From: Acidobacteriota bacterium
GTDB taxonomy: Bacteria; Acidobacteriota; Terriglobia; Bryobacterales; Bryobacteraceae
Reading direction: 5' to 3'
Assembly: GCA_018268715.1 (NCBI GenBank)
Contig: JAFDVZ010000009.1
Coordinates: 62,001-126,000, forward strand
Length of the DNA stretch: 64,000 nucleotides
The position numbers were made by a program, and so were the translations under genes. Below, one piece after another: positions 34,959 to 44,284 of this stretch. The notes under the pieces were generated by a model. The model searched no databases. It was not told the DNA's origin and worked only from the letters and a program-made list of their open reading frames with translations. Each line of letters opens with the position of its first letter. Within the stretch, counting starts at the first letter, position 1.

Positions 34959-35815
34959 CGTTCACCCCACTTGAGCTTCGAACGCAGCACGTCGAAGAAC
35001 TTCTGCCGCGGGGGGCGGATGAGTTTCACGGACTTGGCGGAGGCGCGGCACATGATGGTGTCGCGATGATGCAGGGGCTCGCCGATCTGTCCGTCGATGG
35101 TCAGGAATGTCGAGTCTTCGGAAAGGTTGATCATTTTGATGTTGCTCGATCCTGGCACGAGGACGGGACGCGCCGTGAGTGCGTGCGGGCAAATCGGCGT
35201 GATGCACAGCGCATCGACGGCCGGAAAGATGATCGGCCCGCCAGCCGAGAGTGAGTACGCGGTGGAGCCCGTCGGAGTGGCGACAATCACTCCATCGGCC
35301 TTGTAGGTCGCCACGAAGTGGGCATCCACATGGGTTTCCAGATCGATCATGCGCGCAAGCGACGCCTTCGTCAACACCACGTCGTTCAGCGCATCGTAAC
35401 GCGCGACGATCCTGCCATCGCGCATCAGTTCACACTGTAACATGCGCCGCGCGGCGATCCGGTGTTCGTTTCGCAGGGCGCGTTCGAGTTCGGGGAAGAT
35501 CTCATCGACGGTGATGGCGGTGAGGAAGCCGAGCGCGCCGAGGTTGACGGCGAATATCGGGATGTCGCGGCCTTCGAGGGCGCGCGCCGCCGCCAGCAGC
35601 GTGCCGTCGCCGCCGAGCACGATCAGCAGTTGCGTGCCGTCGGCTACGCGGTCCCGCGGACATCCGCCGGAAAGCCCAGCGTACCTAGCCGTCTGCTCGT
35701 CCATACGCACGCCGATGTGGCGCGCTCCAAACCACTCGAGCAGGTCCGGGACAATCGACACAGCCTGGGTGCTGCCGGGCTTCGCTACGATTCCGACCGT
35801 GCTAACTGGTTGCAT
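34955..35815 (-). CDS. nadK: NAD kinase
   Basis: The 286-residue product has the GGDGT motif at residues 68-72, LNDVVLTKASLARMIDLETH, and VATPTGSTAYSLSAGGPIIF, all diagnostic for NAD kinase. It phosphorylates NAD to NADP in the cytosol. Start overlaps tlyA by 14 bp. The C-terminus overlaps the symporter start. Length normal. Confidence 0.95.
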   Translation of the reverse strand: MQPVSTVGIVAKPGSTQAVSIVPDLLEWFGARHIGVRMDEQTARYAGLSGGCPRDRVADGTQLLIVLGGDGTLLAAARALEGRDIPIFAVNLGALGFLTAITVDEIFPELERALRNEHRIAARRMLQCELMRDGRIVARYDALNDVVLTKASLARMIDLETHVDAHFVATYKADGVIVATPTGSTAYSLSAGGPIIFPAVDALCITPICPHALTARPVLVPGSSNIKMINLSEDSTFLTIDGQIGEPLHHRDTIMCRASAKSVKLIRPPRQKFFDVLRSKLKWGER

Positions 35816-36548
35816 ATAACAGGAACTCCCGGTTCCCTTCCGCTCCCAGGATCGGGCTGTCGATCACCTCGGTCCGGAAGCCAAGTTCGCGCGCCGCCGC
35901 CTGGACGCGCCGGCAGGCCTGTTCGTGCAGGGCGGGGTCGCGCACGATCCCGCCTTTGCCCACCTGGTCGCGGCCGACTTCAAACTGCGGCTTGATTAAT
36001 ATAACGAGCGCGCCGGGAGAGCGCAACAGAGGCGGGAGGGTCGGCAGAATCATGGTGACGGAGATGAAGCTGACGTCGCAGACGATCAGATCCGCCGGTT
36101 CAGCGACATCGGCGGGGGTGAGGTAGCGGGCGTTGAGGCCCTCGCGGACGATCACTCGCGGGTCGTTGCGAAGTTTCCAGTCGAGTTGGCCGGAGCCGAC
36201 GTCGAAGGCGTAGACGCGCGCGGCGCCGCGCTGGAGCAGACAATCAGTGAAGCCGCCGGTGGAGGCTCCGACGTCGACGCAGACGCGGTCGGCGACGTCC
36301 ACGCGGAAATGGTCCAGGGCGCTTTCAAGCTTCAAACCGCCGCGGCTGACGTAACGCAGACGCTCCGTGATTTCGACGGCGGCGTCGTCGGCGATCTGCT
36401 GGCCGGGCTTGTCGATCTTCCGCCCGGCAGAGTAGACGTAGCCCGCGATGATGAGGGCTTGCGCGCGCTCGCGAGATTCGGCGAGTCCACGGTCCACCAG
36501 CAGTTGGTCGATGCGACGTTTGGCAGGCTTATGCCCGGACGGGCTCAT
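35802..36548 (-). CDS. tlyA: TlyA-family rRNA 2'-O-methyltransferase
   Basis: The 248-residue product joins an N-terminal S4 RNA-binding domain (RRIDQLLVDRGLAESRERAQ) to a FtsJ-like methyltransferase with SAM loop VCVDVGASTGGFTDCLLQRG near 91-110, KLRNDPRVI and LIVCDVSFISVTMILPTL. TlyA methylates ribosomal RNA cytidines at the 2'-hydroxyl. It sits between ispA and nadK with 4-bp and 14-bp overlaps, the usual order in many bacteria, but dxs is absent here. Confidence 0.92.
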   Translation of the reverse strand: MSPSGHKPAKRRIDQLLVDRGLAESRERAQALIIAGYVYSAGRKIDKPGQQIADDAAVEITERLRYVSRGGLKLESALDHFRVDVADRVCVDVGASTGGFTDCLLQRGAARVYAFDVGSGQLDWKLRNDPRVIVREGLNARYLTPADVAEPADLIVCDVSFISVTMILPTLPPLLRSPGALVILIKPQFEVGRDQVGKGGIVRDPALHEQACRRVQAAARELGFRTEVIDSPILGAEGNREFLLYATS

Positions 36549-37429
36549 GCGGTGCGCTGCACGATCAGATCGGCCAGTTGCCGGAGACGAATGGCTCGCG
36601 CGTCGAACGGCTGCAGCGCGGTGTGAGCGGCAAGGCGTTCCTCCTCGGCCATTTCATGCGAACGTTCCAGTCCGTAGACGGCCGGGAAGGTGATCTTATG
36701 CTGCTCGGCGTCCTTGCCGGCGGTCTTGCCGAGTTGTTCGGACGACTGCTCGACGTCCAGGAGGTCGTCGACGATCTGAAACGCGAGTCCGATGTGTTCG
36801 CCGTAGCGGGTGAGGGCCGCGAGTTCATGGTCGTCGGCGCCCGCATAGATGGCGCCCATGCGGACGCTGGCGCGCAGCAGGGCCCCGGTCTTGGCTCTAT
36901 GGATGCGATCGAGAAGGTGAGCGGTGGGGTGCTGTTGCTCGCCCTCCAGATCGTGCACTTGCCCGGCGATCATGCCGCCTTTGTCGCCGGCCGCGGCAGC
37001 GAGTTCGAATACCAGACGAACCTTGCGGGCGTCGTCGATGTGGGGGAGCGCGGACAGCACCTCGAAGGCGCGTGTGAGGAGCGAGTCGCCCGCCAGGATC
37101 GCCATCGCTTCGCCGAAGACCTTGTGACAGGTGGGGCGGCCGCGGCGCAGGTCGTCGTTGTCGAGCGCCGGCAGGTCGTCGTGGATCAGCGAGTACGTGT
37201 GGATCAATTCGAGCGCGCAGGCCGCGTTCTCGACGCCGATCGGGGCGTCGCAGACCGCTTCCGCCGCCGCGATGCACAGCACCGGGCGGATCCGCTTGCC
37301 ACCCGCGAACAGGCTGTAGCGCATCGCCTTGTGGATGACTTCCGGCTCGCAGGATTCGGGCGGGACATTGCGGTCGAGGGCCTGCTCGACCAGGTGCTGC
37401 TGAGCGGTGAGATATTCGGCGAGTGTCAT
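36545..37429 (-). CDS. ispA: polyprenyl (farnesyl/geranylgeranyl) diphosphate synthase
   Basis: From the ATG at 37429 (MTLAEYLTAQQHLVEQALDR) the 294-residue product has both Asp-rich motifs: LIHDDLPALDNDDLRRG in the first and QIVDDLLDVE in the second. KRIRPVL and FAGGK confirm the trans-prenyltransferase fold. It condenses IPP with allylic diphosphates to C15 or C20. It overlaps xseB (4 bp) and tlyA (4 bp). Confidence 0.93.
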   Translation of the reverse strand: MTLAEYLTAQQHLVEQALDRNVPPESCEPEVIHKAMRYSLFAGGKRIRPVLCIAAAEAVCDAPIGVENAACALELIHTYSLIHDDLPALDNDDLRRGRPTCHKVFGEAMAILAGDSLLTRAFEVLSALPHIDDARKVRLVFELAAAAGDKGGMIAGQVHDLEGEQQHPTAHLLDRIHRAKTGALLRASVRMGAIYAGADDHELAALTRYGEHIGLAFQIVDDLLDVEQSSEQLGKTAGKDAEQHKITFPAVYGLERSHEMAEEERLAAHTALQPFDARAIRLRQLADLIVQRTA

Positions 37430-37665
37430 TTTTCGAGACCGAACGGTTCCGGAACCACCTTGTCGCCGCGGCGGACCAATTGCTCGACGCGGGTTTCGGC
37501 GTCTTCGAGCTGCTTGCGGCACTCTTCGCTGAGTTTCATGCCGCGTTCGAACAGGTCGAGGGCGCGCTCGAGCGGGAGGTCTCCGCTCTCCATTTGCCTG
37601 ACGATAGAGTCAAGCTCTTCGAGGCCGGCCTCGAAACTCCTGGCCGGTTCCGGTTGTTCGGACAT
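37426..37665 (-). CDS. xseB: exodeoxyribonuclease VII small subunit
   Basis: The 79-residue product, SFEAGLEELDSIVRQMESGD, LPLERALDLFERGMKLSEEC and RKQLEDAETRVEQLV, is an unmistakable XseB helical hairpin. It pairs with XseA, not seen in the window, to degrade single-stranded DNA. It overlaps ldh2 by one base (TAATG) and ispA by 4 bp (ATGA). Confidence 0.95.
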   Translation of the reverse strand: MSEQPEPARSFEAGLEELDSIVRQMESGDLPLERALDLFERGMKLSEECRKQLEDAETRVEQLVRRGDKVVPEPFGLEK

Positions 37666-38753
37666 TATTCCATTATGGTCACAGGCGGCTGGACGCCGAG
37701 GCTCCTGGCCAGGTCCTCGAGTTCCTTCCAAATGGCTGGGCTGATGGGGATTCCCGAAGCGGTTCGCTCCTTCTCCGCCCGCCACTCCGGCTCGCCGGCC
37801 ATGAGCACTTCTTCGTAGCCGGGGGCGGGTTTGACGCCCTTGATCATGTCGCGCAGGCGTAGCATCCGTTGGTGAAACTCCGCGAGGGGCATGAAGCGCT
37901 CCACCTGGATGGCGATGAAGGCGTGCGACGTCAGCATGGGGCGGGTGCGGACCCGAGTTCCGCCCACCTCGGTTCCGATCGCTCCGCCGCTGAGGACGCT
38001 GCACAGGATCTCCACCATGACCGCCAGCCCCGAGCCCTTGTATCCTCCGAGGGGCATCGGGAAGCCCGCTAGCGCCGCCTGGGTGTCGGTGGTGGGGACT
38101 CCTTCGGCGTCCATGGCCCACCCGGCGGGCAGCGTGGGCTCGCCCTGTGAGGCCGCTTTCCATATGCGGTTGAGGGCTACGGTGGTGGTGGCCATGTCGA
38201 GGAGCCAGATGTCGTCGCCGGGCAGCGCCATGCAGATCGGATTGGTGCCGATGCGCCGTTCCCGGCCCTGCCAGGGCGCCACGGTGGGCGACGCATTGGT
38301 GAAAGCCAGGCCGAGCATGCCGTTGCGGGCGATGTGGGTGGCCCAGTAGGAGGCGGCGCCGAAGTGGCTCGAATCGAAGACGGAGACGAAGGCGACGCCG
38401 TGGTCTTGTGCGAGGCTGATGGCGAGGTCGCAAGCCTTGGTGGAGATGACCTGGCCGAGGCCGCGCTGTCCATTGATGGTGGCGCACGCTCCGGATAGGT
38501 TTTCGATCACGCCCTCGGCGGTGCCGTCGATTAGGCCGGTTTTGAGGGCCAGGCTGTAGTCGGTGAGCAGGCGGACGCCGTGGGAATCGACGGCGCGGAG
38601 ATTCGCGGCCACAAGCGATTGAGCCACTAGAACGGCGTGGCGGGGCGGGACTCCAGAGGATTCAAGGATTTGTTGTGCGAAGACCTGAAGGGGGACGGCC
38701 GGAAAACGGGGGTCGTCCAAAGTGTTTTGGGCCACGCTTCGAGGGTATCGCAC
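37665..38753 (-). CDS. Ldh2/malate-L-lactate dehydrogenase family oxidoreductase
   Basis: The 362-residue product has GHVDSHGV-like RAVDSHGVRLLTDYSLAL, the SSHFGAASYWA loop with catalytic His, and GTNPICMALPGDD, typical of the Ldh2 (not classical LDH) NAD(P)-dependent fold. Substrates in the family include malate, L-lactate, ureidoglycolate and 2,3-diketogulonate. The GTG at 38753 is the longest start; a GTG seven codons later is possible. It heads a five-gene run with xseB, ispA, tlyA and nadK, an odd partner for them. Confidence 0.88.
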   Translation of the reverse strand: MRYPRSVAQNTLDDPRFPAVPLQVFAQQILESSGVPPRHAVLVAQSLVAANLRAVDSHGVRLLTDYSLALKTGLIDGTAEGVIENLSGACATINGQRGLGQVISTKACDLAISLAQDHGVAFVSVFDSSHFGAASYWATHIARNGMLGLAFTNASPTVAPWQGRERRIGTNPICMALPGDDIWLLDMATTTVALNRIWKAASQGEPTLPAGWAMDAEGVPTTDTQAALAGFPMPLGGYKGSGLAVMVEILCSVLSGGAIGTEVGGTRVRTRPMLTSHAFIAIQVERFMPLAEFHQRMLRLRDMIKGVKPAPGYEEVLMAGEPEWRAEKERTASGIPISPAIWKELEDLARSLGVQPPVTIME

Positions 38754-38886
38754 GTGGCTGGGTGGATTTCGCCCCAGGGGGCGCTTTGGAGCAGTACTTT
38801 TGGGGGAGCAGGACGGGAATTTTCGTTCGTGTCGATTTGACTTCAGAACGGCGTTTTGCTGTAATGGGTTCAGATCTGCCCGACAC

Positions 38887-38962
<76 letters not shown>

Positions 38963-39043
38963 TTCAATCTCTCCGATATCCCCTCTATACTTGATCTGAT
39001 TTCTTCGCGCTCATTCGTGCACCTGGAATAGCCGTCAGTGGGC

Positions 39044-40522
39044 TCAGGGCATAGGGCCAAAGCGCGTTCTGTACAGCACGGTTTCGGAATTCGACCAAAC
39101 GGTCTCCAAACGGTCCCCCTCCGTAGTCAGGTGGGGCAAAATCCAATCCCGATCGTCTTCTCCAACCCGATTCAGAACCAAGTACTGAATCCCCCGCACT
39201 GATAAGTTATCCATGAATTCGGCGCTCGACTTGGTCCGGACACAAAATCCCGCCCGCCGCCCCGTGAGCAGCGTCAGCAAGCGAGGCTTTGCCGACGCGA
39301 TTGTCGCGTCGGGCGGTGTAACCCTCCGAATTTCCTCGACCAACTCCTGGAACCCCGGTCGAAATGGACCGTCGGTGATCGGTGCGCGCTTTGCCGCGTT
39401 GGCAATGTTGGCAAGAGGCGCTACCAAGAGCGCGATGCAGGTGGCGTAGCGCAACGCAATAGTCCAGGCTTGTCGCCCGGACCCCAACCCGATGGCCCCT
39501 TCCGCGATGTAGGAAAAGTAGAAAGGAACGATGGGCAACAGATAAGCCGGGTTCTGCCCCCCCGTATACATCGTCAGCATTCCCAAGTGGGCGAGAATGA
39601 ACCACTCCCCCAACCCCGGACCGTTTCTCAGTCGCCGCACAACGCCCCACGCCGCGAGTGGAATCGAACCTAGAAATAGTAGTGTTCTTATGGTCAGACC
39701 CAGCGGCGAGAGAAACATATACGACATCATTCGCAAATAAAAACCCAGGTTCGCCGCATACACTCCGGGCTGAATATGCAGCTGTTTTCCATACGAGGCG
39801 CCGCCTGGAAACGCTTTGCTCAGCAGTACAAACAGGACTGCAAAACCGATGGCGAACGCGATGTTGATCTTCCGAATCCGTCGGCTGACCCAGGCGTCGT
39901 GGACCACAAAGGCCGCGGCGATGGCCACGCCGGCAACGCGTGTAAAAGCCCCGAACAGGGCCAAACCCAACAGCAACGCCGCCACCATCCACGGACGACT
40001 CTCAGTCCACCCCTTCTTCCGCGCGTGACGCTCAAACAGAAGAAATGCGAATAGCCAAATGATCGCCAGGCCGTGTGGAGTTACCGTATGTGACGCGTCC
40101 ATGGCAATCCGCGAGGCGGCAAAGGCCAACGCAACAAGAACCGCCCAACCATTTCCGATCAATGGGCTGAAATAGAAAACCACCAGCGCGCCGGCAATGG
40201 CGAATGTCACCACGGTTGCCGCCTTAAGCGCCTCGAGATCGAAGCCCTTCCATCTCACAACAAACGAGAGGTAGGCGGGAAACACCGGAGGGCATGAAGT
40301 GGGAGATATTTCGGCCGTGGACGAGTGAAATAGGTACCCGATGTCAAAATAATCGTGGCCCGACGCCAGATTACGGGCGTGTGAAATATACATCGCCCAG
40401 TCGTCGCCCCAATCGATCCCGGGAGGTTGCACCGCAAGGAAAATTACCAGCAGCGTGAGCCCGGTAAGAAGAGCGTAAAAGCCTCGATCCTTCACCAAGC
40501 GTTCCAGCATGTTCTTCGTCAA
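39044..40522 (-). CDS. membrane GT-C-type glycosyltransferase (ArnT/PMT-like)
   Basis: The 492-residue product has about 10-11 helices. The first loop carries GIDWGDDWAMYISHARNLAS, the acidic DD pair of the GT-C fold. A soluble C-terminal domain (from about 400) follows the helices. Such enzymes transfer sugars from undecaprenyl-phosphate carriers to lipids, teichoic acids or proteins outside the membrane. The gene is divergent from a GT2 family enzyme that could make the polyprenyl-phosphate sugar donor. Confidence 0.75.
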   Translation of the reverse strand: MTKNMLERLVKDRGFYALLTGLTLLVIFLAVQPPGIDWGDDWAMYISHARNLASGHDYFDIGYLFHSSTAEISPTSCPPVFPAYLSFVVRWKGFDLEALKAATVVTFAIAGALVVFYFSPLIGNGWAVLVALAFAASRIAMDASHTVTPHGLAIIWLFAFLLFERHARKKGWTESRPWMVAALLLGLALFGAFTRVAGVAIAAAFVVHDAWVSRRIRKINIAFAIGFAVLFVLLSKAFPGGASYGKQLHIQPGVYAANLGFYLRMMSYMFLSPLGLTIRTLLFLGSIPLAAWGVVRRLRNGPGLGEWFILAHLGMLTMYTGGQNPAYLLPIVPFYFSYIAEGAIGLGSGRQAWTIALRYATCIALLVAPLANIANAAKRAPITDGPFRPGFQELVEEIRRVTPPDATIASAKPRLLTLLTGRRAGFCVRTKSSAEFMDNLSVRGIQYLVLNRVGEDDRDWILPHLTTEGDRLETVWSNSETVLYRTRFGPMP

Positions 40523-40560
40523 TGGCGTATATTATCAAATAGCCAGTCGCCGACGCGCAA

Positions 40561-41247
40561 ATGGATCCGTCCTCTGTATACATAATCGTCCCCGCTTACA
40601 ATGAATCGGCGATGTTGCGCGCCAGCCTCTCGCCGCTGATCGACGCAGGATACACAGTCGTGGTGGTGAACGACGGGTCGCGCGACGATAGCCGGCCCGT
40701 GCTCGAATCGATGCCGGTTGTCGCGGTTCACCACCTCATCAACCTCGGCCAGGGCGCCGCTCTTCAGACCGGGATGGAGTACGCCCGCCGCCATGGCGCG
40801 AAGGCGGTGATCCATTTCGACGCGGACGGTCAGCACGATTACCGGCAGATACCCGTGATGCTCGAGGCGATTGAATCGGGGGAAGCGGATGTAGTGCTGG
40901 GCTCGCGCTTCATGCGGCCGGACGACGCAAGCCGCGTGCCGTGGATCAAGCGCGTCATTCTACGGGCTGGCATTGTCATTTCATGGGCTTCTTCGGGGGT
41001 CTGGCTGACGGATACCCACAATGGATTTCGCGCGCTGTCCCCGAAGGCGATCGAACGGATCAACTTAACGCAGAGCGGATTTGCCCACGCCACCGAAATT
41101 CTTAGTGAAATTCGCAGAAACAAGCTGCGGTATGTGGAGAGGCCCGTCACGATTTGCTATTCCGATTATTCGAAAGCCAAAGGACAATCGCCGGCCAACG
41201 CCATTAACATCGTGATTGATCTACTGCTCGGTCGTATTTTCCGCTGA
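40561..41247 (+). CDS. GT2 glycosyltransferase, dolichyl/polyprenyl-phosphate sugar synthase type
   Basis: The 228-residue product has a GT-A fold: YIIVPAYNESAMLRASLSPL, VVVNDGSRDDSRPV, HFDADGQHDYRQIPVMLEA (DxD) and GFAHATEILSEIRRNKLRYV. It lacks C-terminal membrane helices, so it probably needs the adjacent DUF2304 partner. It would move sugar from a nucleotide to polyprenyl phosphate. A TATATTAT hexamer lies about 20 bp upstream. Confidence 0.87.
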   Translation: MDPSSVYIIVPAYNESAMLRASLSPLIDAGYTVVVVNDGSRDDSRPVLESMPVVAVHHLINLGQGAALQTGMEYARRHGAKAVIHFDADGQHDYRQIPVMLEAIESGEADVVLGSRFMRPDDASRVPWIKRVILRAGIVISWASSGVWLTDTHNGFRALSPKAIERINLTQSGFAHATEILSEIRRNKLRYVERPVTICYSDYSKAKGQSPANAINIVIDLLLGRIFR

Positions 41248-41252
41248 CTCAC

Positions 41253-41648
41253 ATGGCTCCAATTCAATACCTGCTCATCTTTGGGCTGGTCCTTTTCGGG
41301 CTGCTCTACTTCACCCGGCTTCGGTCGCGACTGCTCGATCGGATGTTGATCCTGGTCTTTGTGGTTGCTGGCACTACGTTTGTCCTGCATCCTGAGCTGA
41401 CGACAGACATCGCTCGACGCGTTGGCGTTGGTCGTGGCACAGACCTGCTCTACTATCTCAGCGTCATCGCCTTCGCCTTCGTGTGCATGATCATGTTGTC
41501 CCGGTTGCGTGAACTGCGATCCAGCCTCACCCGCCTGACCCGGGAAGTCAGTCTCGCCGCAGCCCCACCCCCGCCCGGGCGGATCGGCGCTGAACTGTCG
41601 ACGAACCGGCCGGTGGAAGAAGATCCCGGAGCGCCGCGGCAGCGCTGA
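41253..41648 (+). CDS. DUF2304 small membrane protein
   Basis: The 131-residue product has three hydrophobic helices: QYLLIFGLVLFGLLYFTRLR, MLILVFVVAGTTFVLHPELT and GRGTDLLYYLSVIAFAFVCM, the last with the GRGxDLL motif of DUF2304. Family members are commonly encoded next to GT2 enzymes, as here (5 bp apart), and probably anchor or assist them. The Pro-rich C-terminus is cytosolic. Confidence 0.8.
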   Translation: MAPIQYLLIFGLVLFGLLYFTRLRSRLLDRMLILVFVVAGTTFVLHPELTTDIARRVGVGRGTDLLYYLSVIAFAFVCMIMLSRLRELRSSLTRLTREVSLAAAPPPPGRIGAELSTNRPVEEDPGAPRQR

Positions 41649-41691
41649 ACGGCCGGCGATCGGCGACGGGCGCTGCCGCTACAATCGCTGT

Positions 41692-42447
41692 ATGAGATCG
41701 ATTGCTCTGATTTCGCTGCTCAGCGCCGTTGCCTTTGCTCAAGCGGCGCCGCCCAATGCCGCCGATGACGCCGTCAAGGTGCGAACCGCCCTCGAGCGCG
41801 CGCAGGCCACACTGCGCGATTGGCCAAACCTGGCGCGTTACCGGGAAGACAACTCCAAGTTCACCGCGCCTGCCGCCGAGGAACTTCGGGTCGTCTTCAT
41901 GGGAGATTCGATCACCGACGCCTGGGGGAGAAAGTACAGCCAGTTCTTTCCTGGAAAGCCGTACGTCAATCGAGGAATCAGCGGACAGACTACGCCGCAG
42001 ATGCTGATTCGCTTCCGTCCGGACGTGCTGGCGTTGAAGCCGAAGGTCGTCGTGATCCTGGCGGGCACCAACGATATCGCGGGCAATACCGGACCGATGT
42101 CGCTGGGGGAGATCGAGGGGAATCTCATGTCGATGGCGGAACTGGCGCGCGCCAACGGGGTCCGGGTGGTGATGGCCTCCCTGCTGCCGGTGTGCGATTA
42201 CATACGACCTCAGACCGAGCGACGGCCGCCCGATCAGATTGTCGCCCTGAACAAATGGATCCGCGAATACGCGACGACGCATGGCGCGGTCTACCTGGAT
42301 TATTACTCGGCCACCATCGACGATCAGAAGATGTTCAAAAAGGAGTTGACGTACGACGGGTTGCACCCCAATGACGCTGGTTACGCAGTGATGGCGCCGC
42401 TGGCGGAGAAGGCGATCGCACAGGCGCTGGCGGAGAAGCAGCAATGA
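41692..42447 (+). CDS. secreted SGNH/GDSL hydrolase
   Basis: A signal peptide (MRSIALISLLSAVAFAQA) leads the SGNH blocks: VVFMGDSITDAWG with Ser73, GISGQTTPQM, LAGTNDIAGN (Asn127) and YDGLHPNDAGY with Asp222 and His225. This is a complete catalytic set, likely for carbohydrate esterase or lipase activity outside the cytoplasm. TACAAT stands 6 bp before the ATG, so the leader is short. Its stop overlaps the mandelate-racemase-like gene by 4 bp (ATGA). Confidence 0.88.
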   Translation: MRSIALISLLSAVAFAQAAPPNAADDAVKVRTALERAQATLRDWPNLARYREDNSKFTAPAAEELRVVFMGDSITDAWGRKYSQFFPGKPYVNRGISGQTTPQMLIRFRPDVLALKPKVVVILAGTNDIAGNTGPMSLGEIEGNLMSMAELARANGVRVVMASLLPVCDYIRPQTERRPPDQIVALNKWIREYATTHGAVYLDYYSATIDDQKMFKKELTYDGLHPNDAGYAVMAPLAEKAIAQALAEKQQ

Positions 42448-43640
42448 ACCGGCGAACCTGGCTTGGGGCGGTTTCCCTCGGTGGACCAGCGATGCTGGCT
42501 GTCGCTGAGCCTTCGGCGGCTGCGCCAATGCGGAAACAGCTGAGGATCGTCGGCGTCGAAACCGATGTTCTGCGTTTCGCGCCAGGCAGTCCCTATTCCG
42601 ACGCAATCCACGACTTTGGGCCGGAGCGGGGCGGGTGCGTCATCCGCGTGTTGACCGACGCCGGAGTGACCGGGTGGGCATACAGCTCGTTCGGCATGAT
42701 TGGCGGCGGCCCGCGTGTTGTAGAGACCATCATCCAGCAGGAGCTGAAGCCCGCGCTGATAGGCCAGGATCCTACGTTCCCCAAGAGGATTCGCGCGGAC
42801 CTCTGGAAGGCCGTGGAGTATCACGGCGTTCAGGGCGTCGCGTCATTCGCGATCGCGGCCGTCGACATCGCATTGTGGGATGTCATCGGCAAAGCGGCTG
42901 GGATGCCTGTTTACAAGATGCTGGGGGCGTTCCGGGAACGGATGGCAACGTACAACATGTGCGGCTGGTATTACCCGAATGACGCCGATCTCGCGCATTA
43001 CAAGCGATCGATCACGGCCGCGCTTGAGGAAGGGTTTCGAGGGGTCAAGATCAAAGTCGGCCGGGGGCCCGTGGACGAGGACGTTCGGCGAATCCGGGTG
43101 GCGCGCGAATTGTGCGGCGCGGCGTTGCCGATCATGGTGGACGCCAACCAGGTGTTCAACAGGAACGAGGCGCTGCGCCGAGGACGAATCTACCAGGAAA
43201 TGGGCTGCTTCTGGTATGAAGAGCCGCTGCCGCCGCAGGAGCGCGATGGATACGCCGAACTGGCCCGCGAGTTGGATATTCGAATCGCGACCGGCGAGAA
43301 CGAGTATACGTGCTACGGGTTTCTCGAATTACTGAAACGCGGCGCTGCGGATGTGGTGCAGCCGGATAACCGCCGAGCGGGCGGGGTCACGGAGTGGATG
43401 GAGATCTCGGCCTTGGCGGACGCGTTCGGCGTCGCGGTGGCGAGTCACGGCGGGGGCGTCACGAACCTGCACATGTTGCTGGCCATGCCGAATTCGATTT
43501 ACATGGAGAGCGGGAGCATCAAGGGGGACAGCTCCGCGCTGGAGCCGCTTCGCATGAAAGACGGCGAGATGCTGGCGCCGGAATCCGCAGGCATGGGGAG
43601 CGAGCTGAAGCCCGATTGGGTCCGGAAGTACAGGGTCTGA
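42444..43640 (+). CDS. exported enolase-superfamily (mandelate racemase/muconate lactonizing) enzyme
   Basis: MNRRTWLGAVSLGGPAMLAV is a Tat-type leader (RR followed by hydrophobic residues). The barrel holds the KIK motif at 202-204, metal ligands Asp233 in IMVDANQ, Glu259 in CFWYEEPL, Glu285 in IATGENEY, and a base His335 in VASHGGGV. Relatives act as sugar-acid dehydratases or racemases. It is translated from the overlap with the SGNH hydrolase, suggesting that the esterase frees the acid that this enzyme converts. Export before folding fits a Tat signal. Confidence 0.87.
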   Translation: MNRRTWLGAVSLGGPAMLAVAEPSAAAPMRKQLRIVGVETDVLRFAPGSPYSDAIHDFGPERGGCVIRVLTDAGVTGWAYSSFGMIGGGPRVVETIIQQELKPALIGQDPTFPKRIRADLWKAVEYHGVQGVASFAIAAVDIALWDVIGKAAGMPVYKMLGAFRERMATYNMCGWYYPNDADLAHYKRSITAALEEGFRGVKIKVGRGPVDEDVRRIRVARELCGAALPIMVDANQVFNRNEALRRGRIYQEMGCFWYEEPLPPQERDGYAELARELDIRIATGENEYTCYGFLELLKRGAADVVQPDNRRAGGVTEWMEISALADAFGVAVASHGGGVTNLHMLLAMPNSIYMESGSIKGDSSALEPLRMKDGEMLAPESAGMGSELKPDWVRKYRV

Positions 43641-43669
43641 GTCGTCGAATTCCAGGAATTTTCGCGGGA

Positions 43670-44218
43670 TCAGCGCAGTTCGGCGAAGGCCCGTTGGTAC
43701 GCCTCTTCCGCGCCGGCGCCGAATAAGACAAAGTGGACCATCCGGATGCCGCCGGCTTCAGCTCCGATCTCATCCATCACAGCGCGCAGCGCGATTCGAG
43801 CCGCCTGATTCGAGGGATAACCGTAGACGCCCGTGCTGATCGAGGGGAAGGCTATGGTGGCAAGGGCCCGCTGCCGCGCCATCCGTAGGCAAACCTTGTA
43901 GCAAGAGGCGAGCAGGGCGGGCTCGCCATGCTCGCCATCGCGATAGATTGGGCCGACGGCGTGGAAGATGAACTTAGCCTGGAGCGCGCCGGCGGCGGTG
44001 GCTACAGCCTGGCCGGTGGGGCAACCGCCTGTCTGCTTACGGATGACGGCGAGTTCGCCCATGATCGAGGGGCCACCGGCCCGGTGGATGGCTCCGTCAA
44101 CACCGCCTCCTCCGACCAGGGCCGAGTTGGCGGCGTTTACGATGGCGTCGACCTCGATCGCGGTGATATCGGCCTGGGCGGCTCGGAGAACGCATCCGCT
44201 CAGCAGGGTGAGAGTCAC
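43670..44218 (-). CDS. macrodomain protein (O-acetyl-ADP-ribose deacetylase type)
   Basis: The GTG at 44218 gives a 182-residue single macrodomain. It has VDAIVNAANSALVGGGGVDG at about 23-42, GQAVATAAGALQAKFIFHAV and TIAFPSISTGVYGYPSNQAA, the diagnostic ADP-ribose-binding loops. It would remove acetyl from O-acetyl-ADP-ribose or ADP-ribose from protein or nucleic acid. The upstream longer frame is Pro/Arg-rich and rejected. Its neighbours do not include a sirtuin or PARP-like gene. Confidence 0.9.
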   Translation of the reverse strand: MTLTLLSGCVLRAAQADITAIEVDAIVNAANSALVGGGGVDGAIHRAGGPSIMGELAVIRKQTGGCPTGQAVATAAGALQAKFIFHAVGPIYRDGEHGEPALLASCYKVCLRMARQRALATIAFPSISTGVYGYPSNQAARIALRAVMDEIGAEAGGIRMVHFVLFGAGAEEAYQRAFAELR

Positions 44219-44284
44219 TGACCGGTATGATAGCCCTCTCGAAGTGGGGTTGGGGGATGGCGGCTTACAATGACTGTGAGGACG

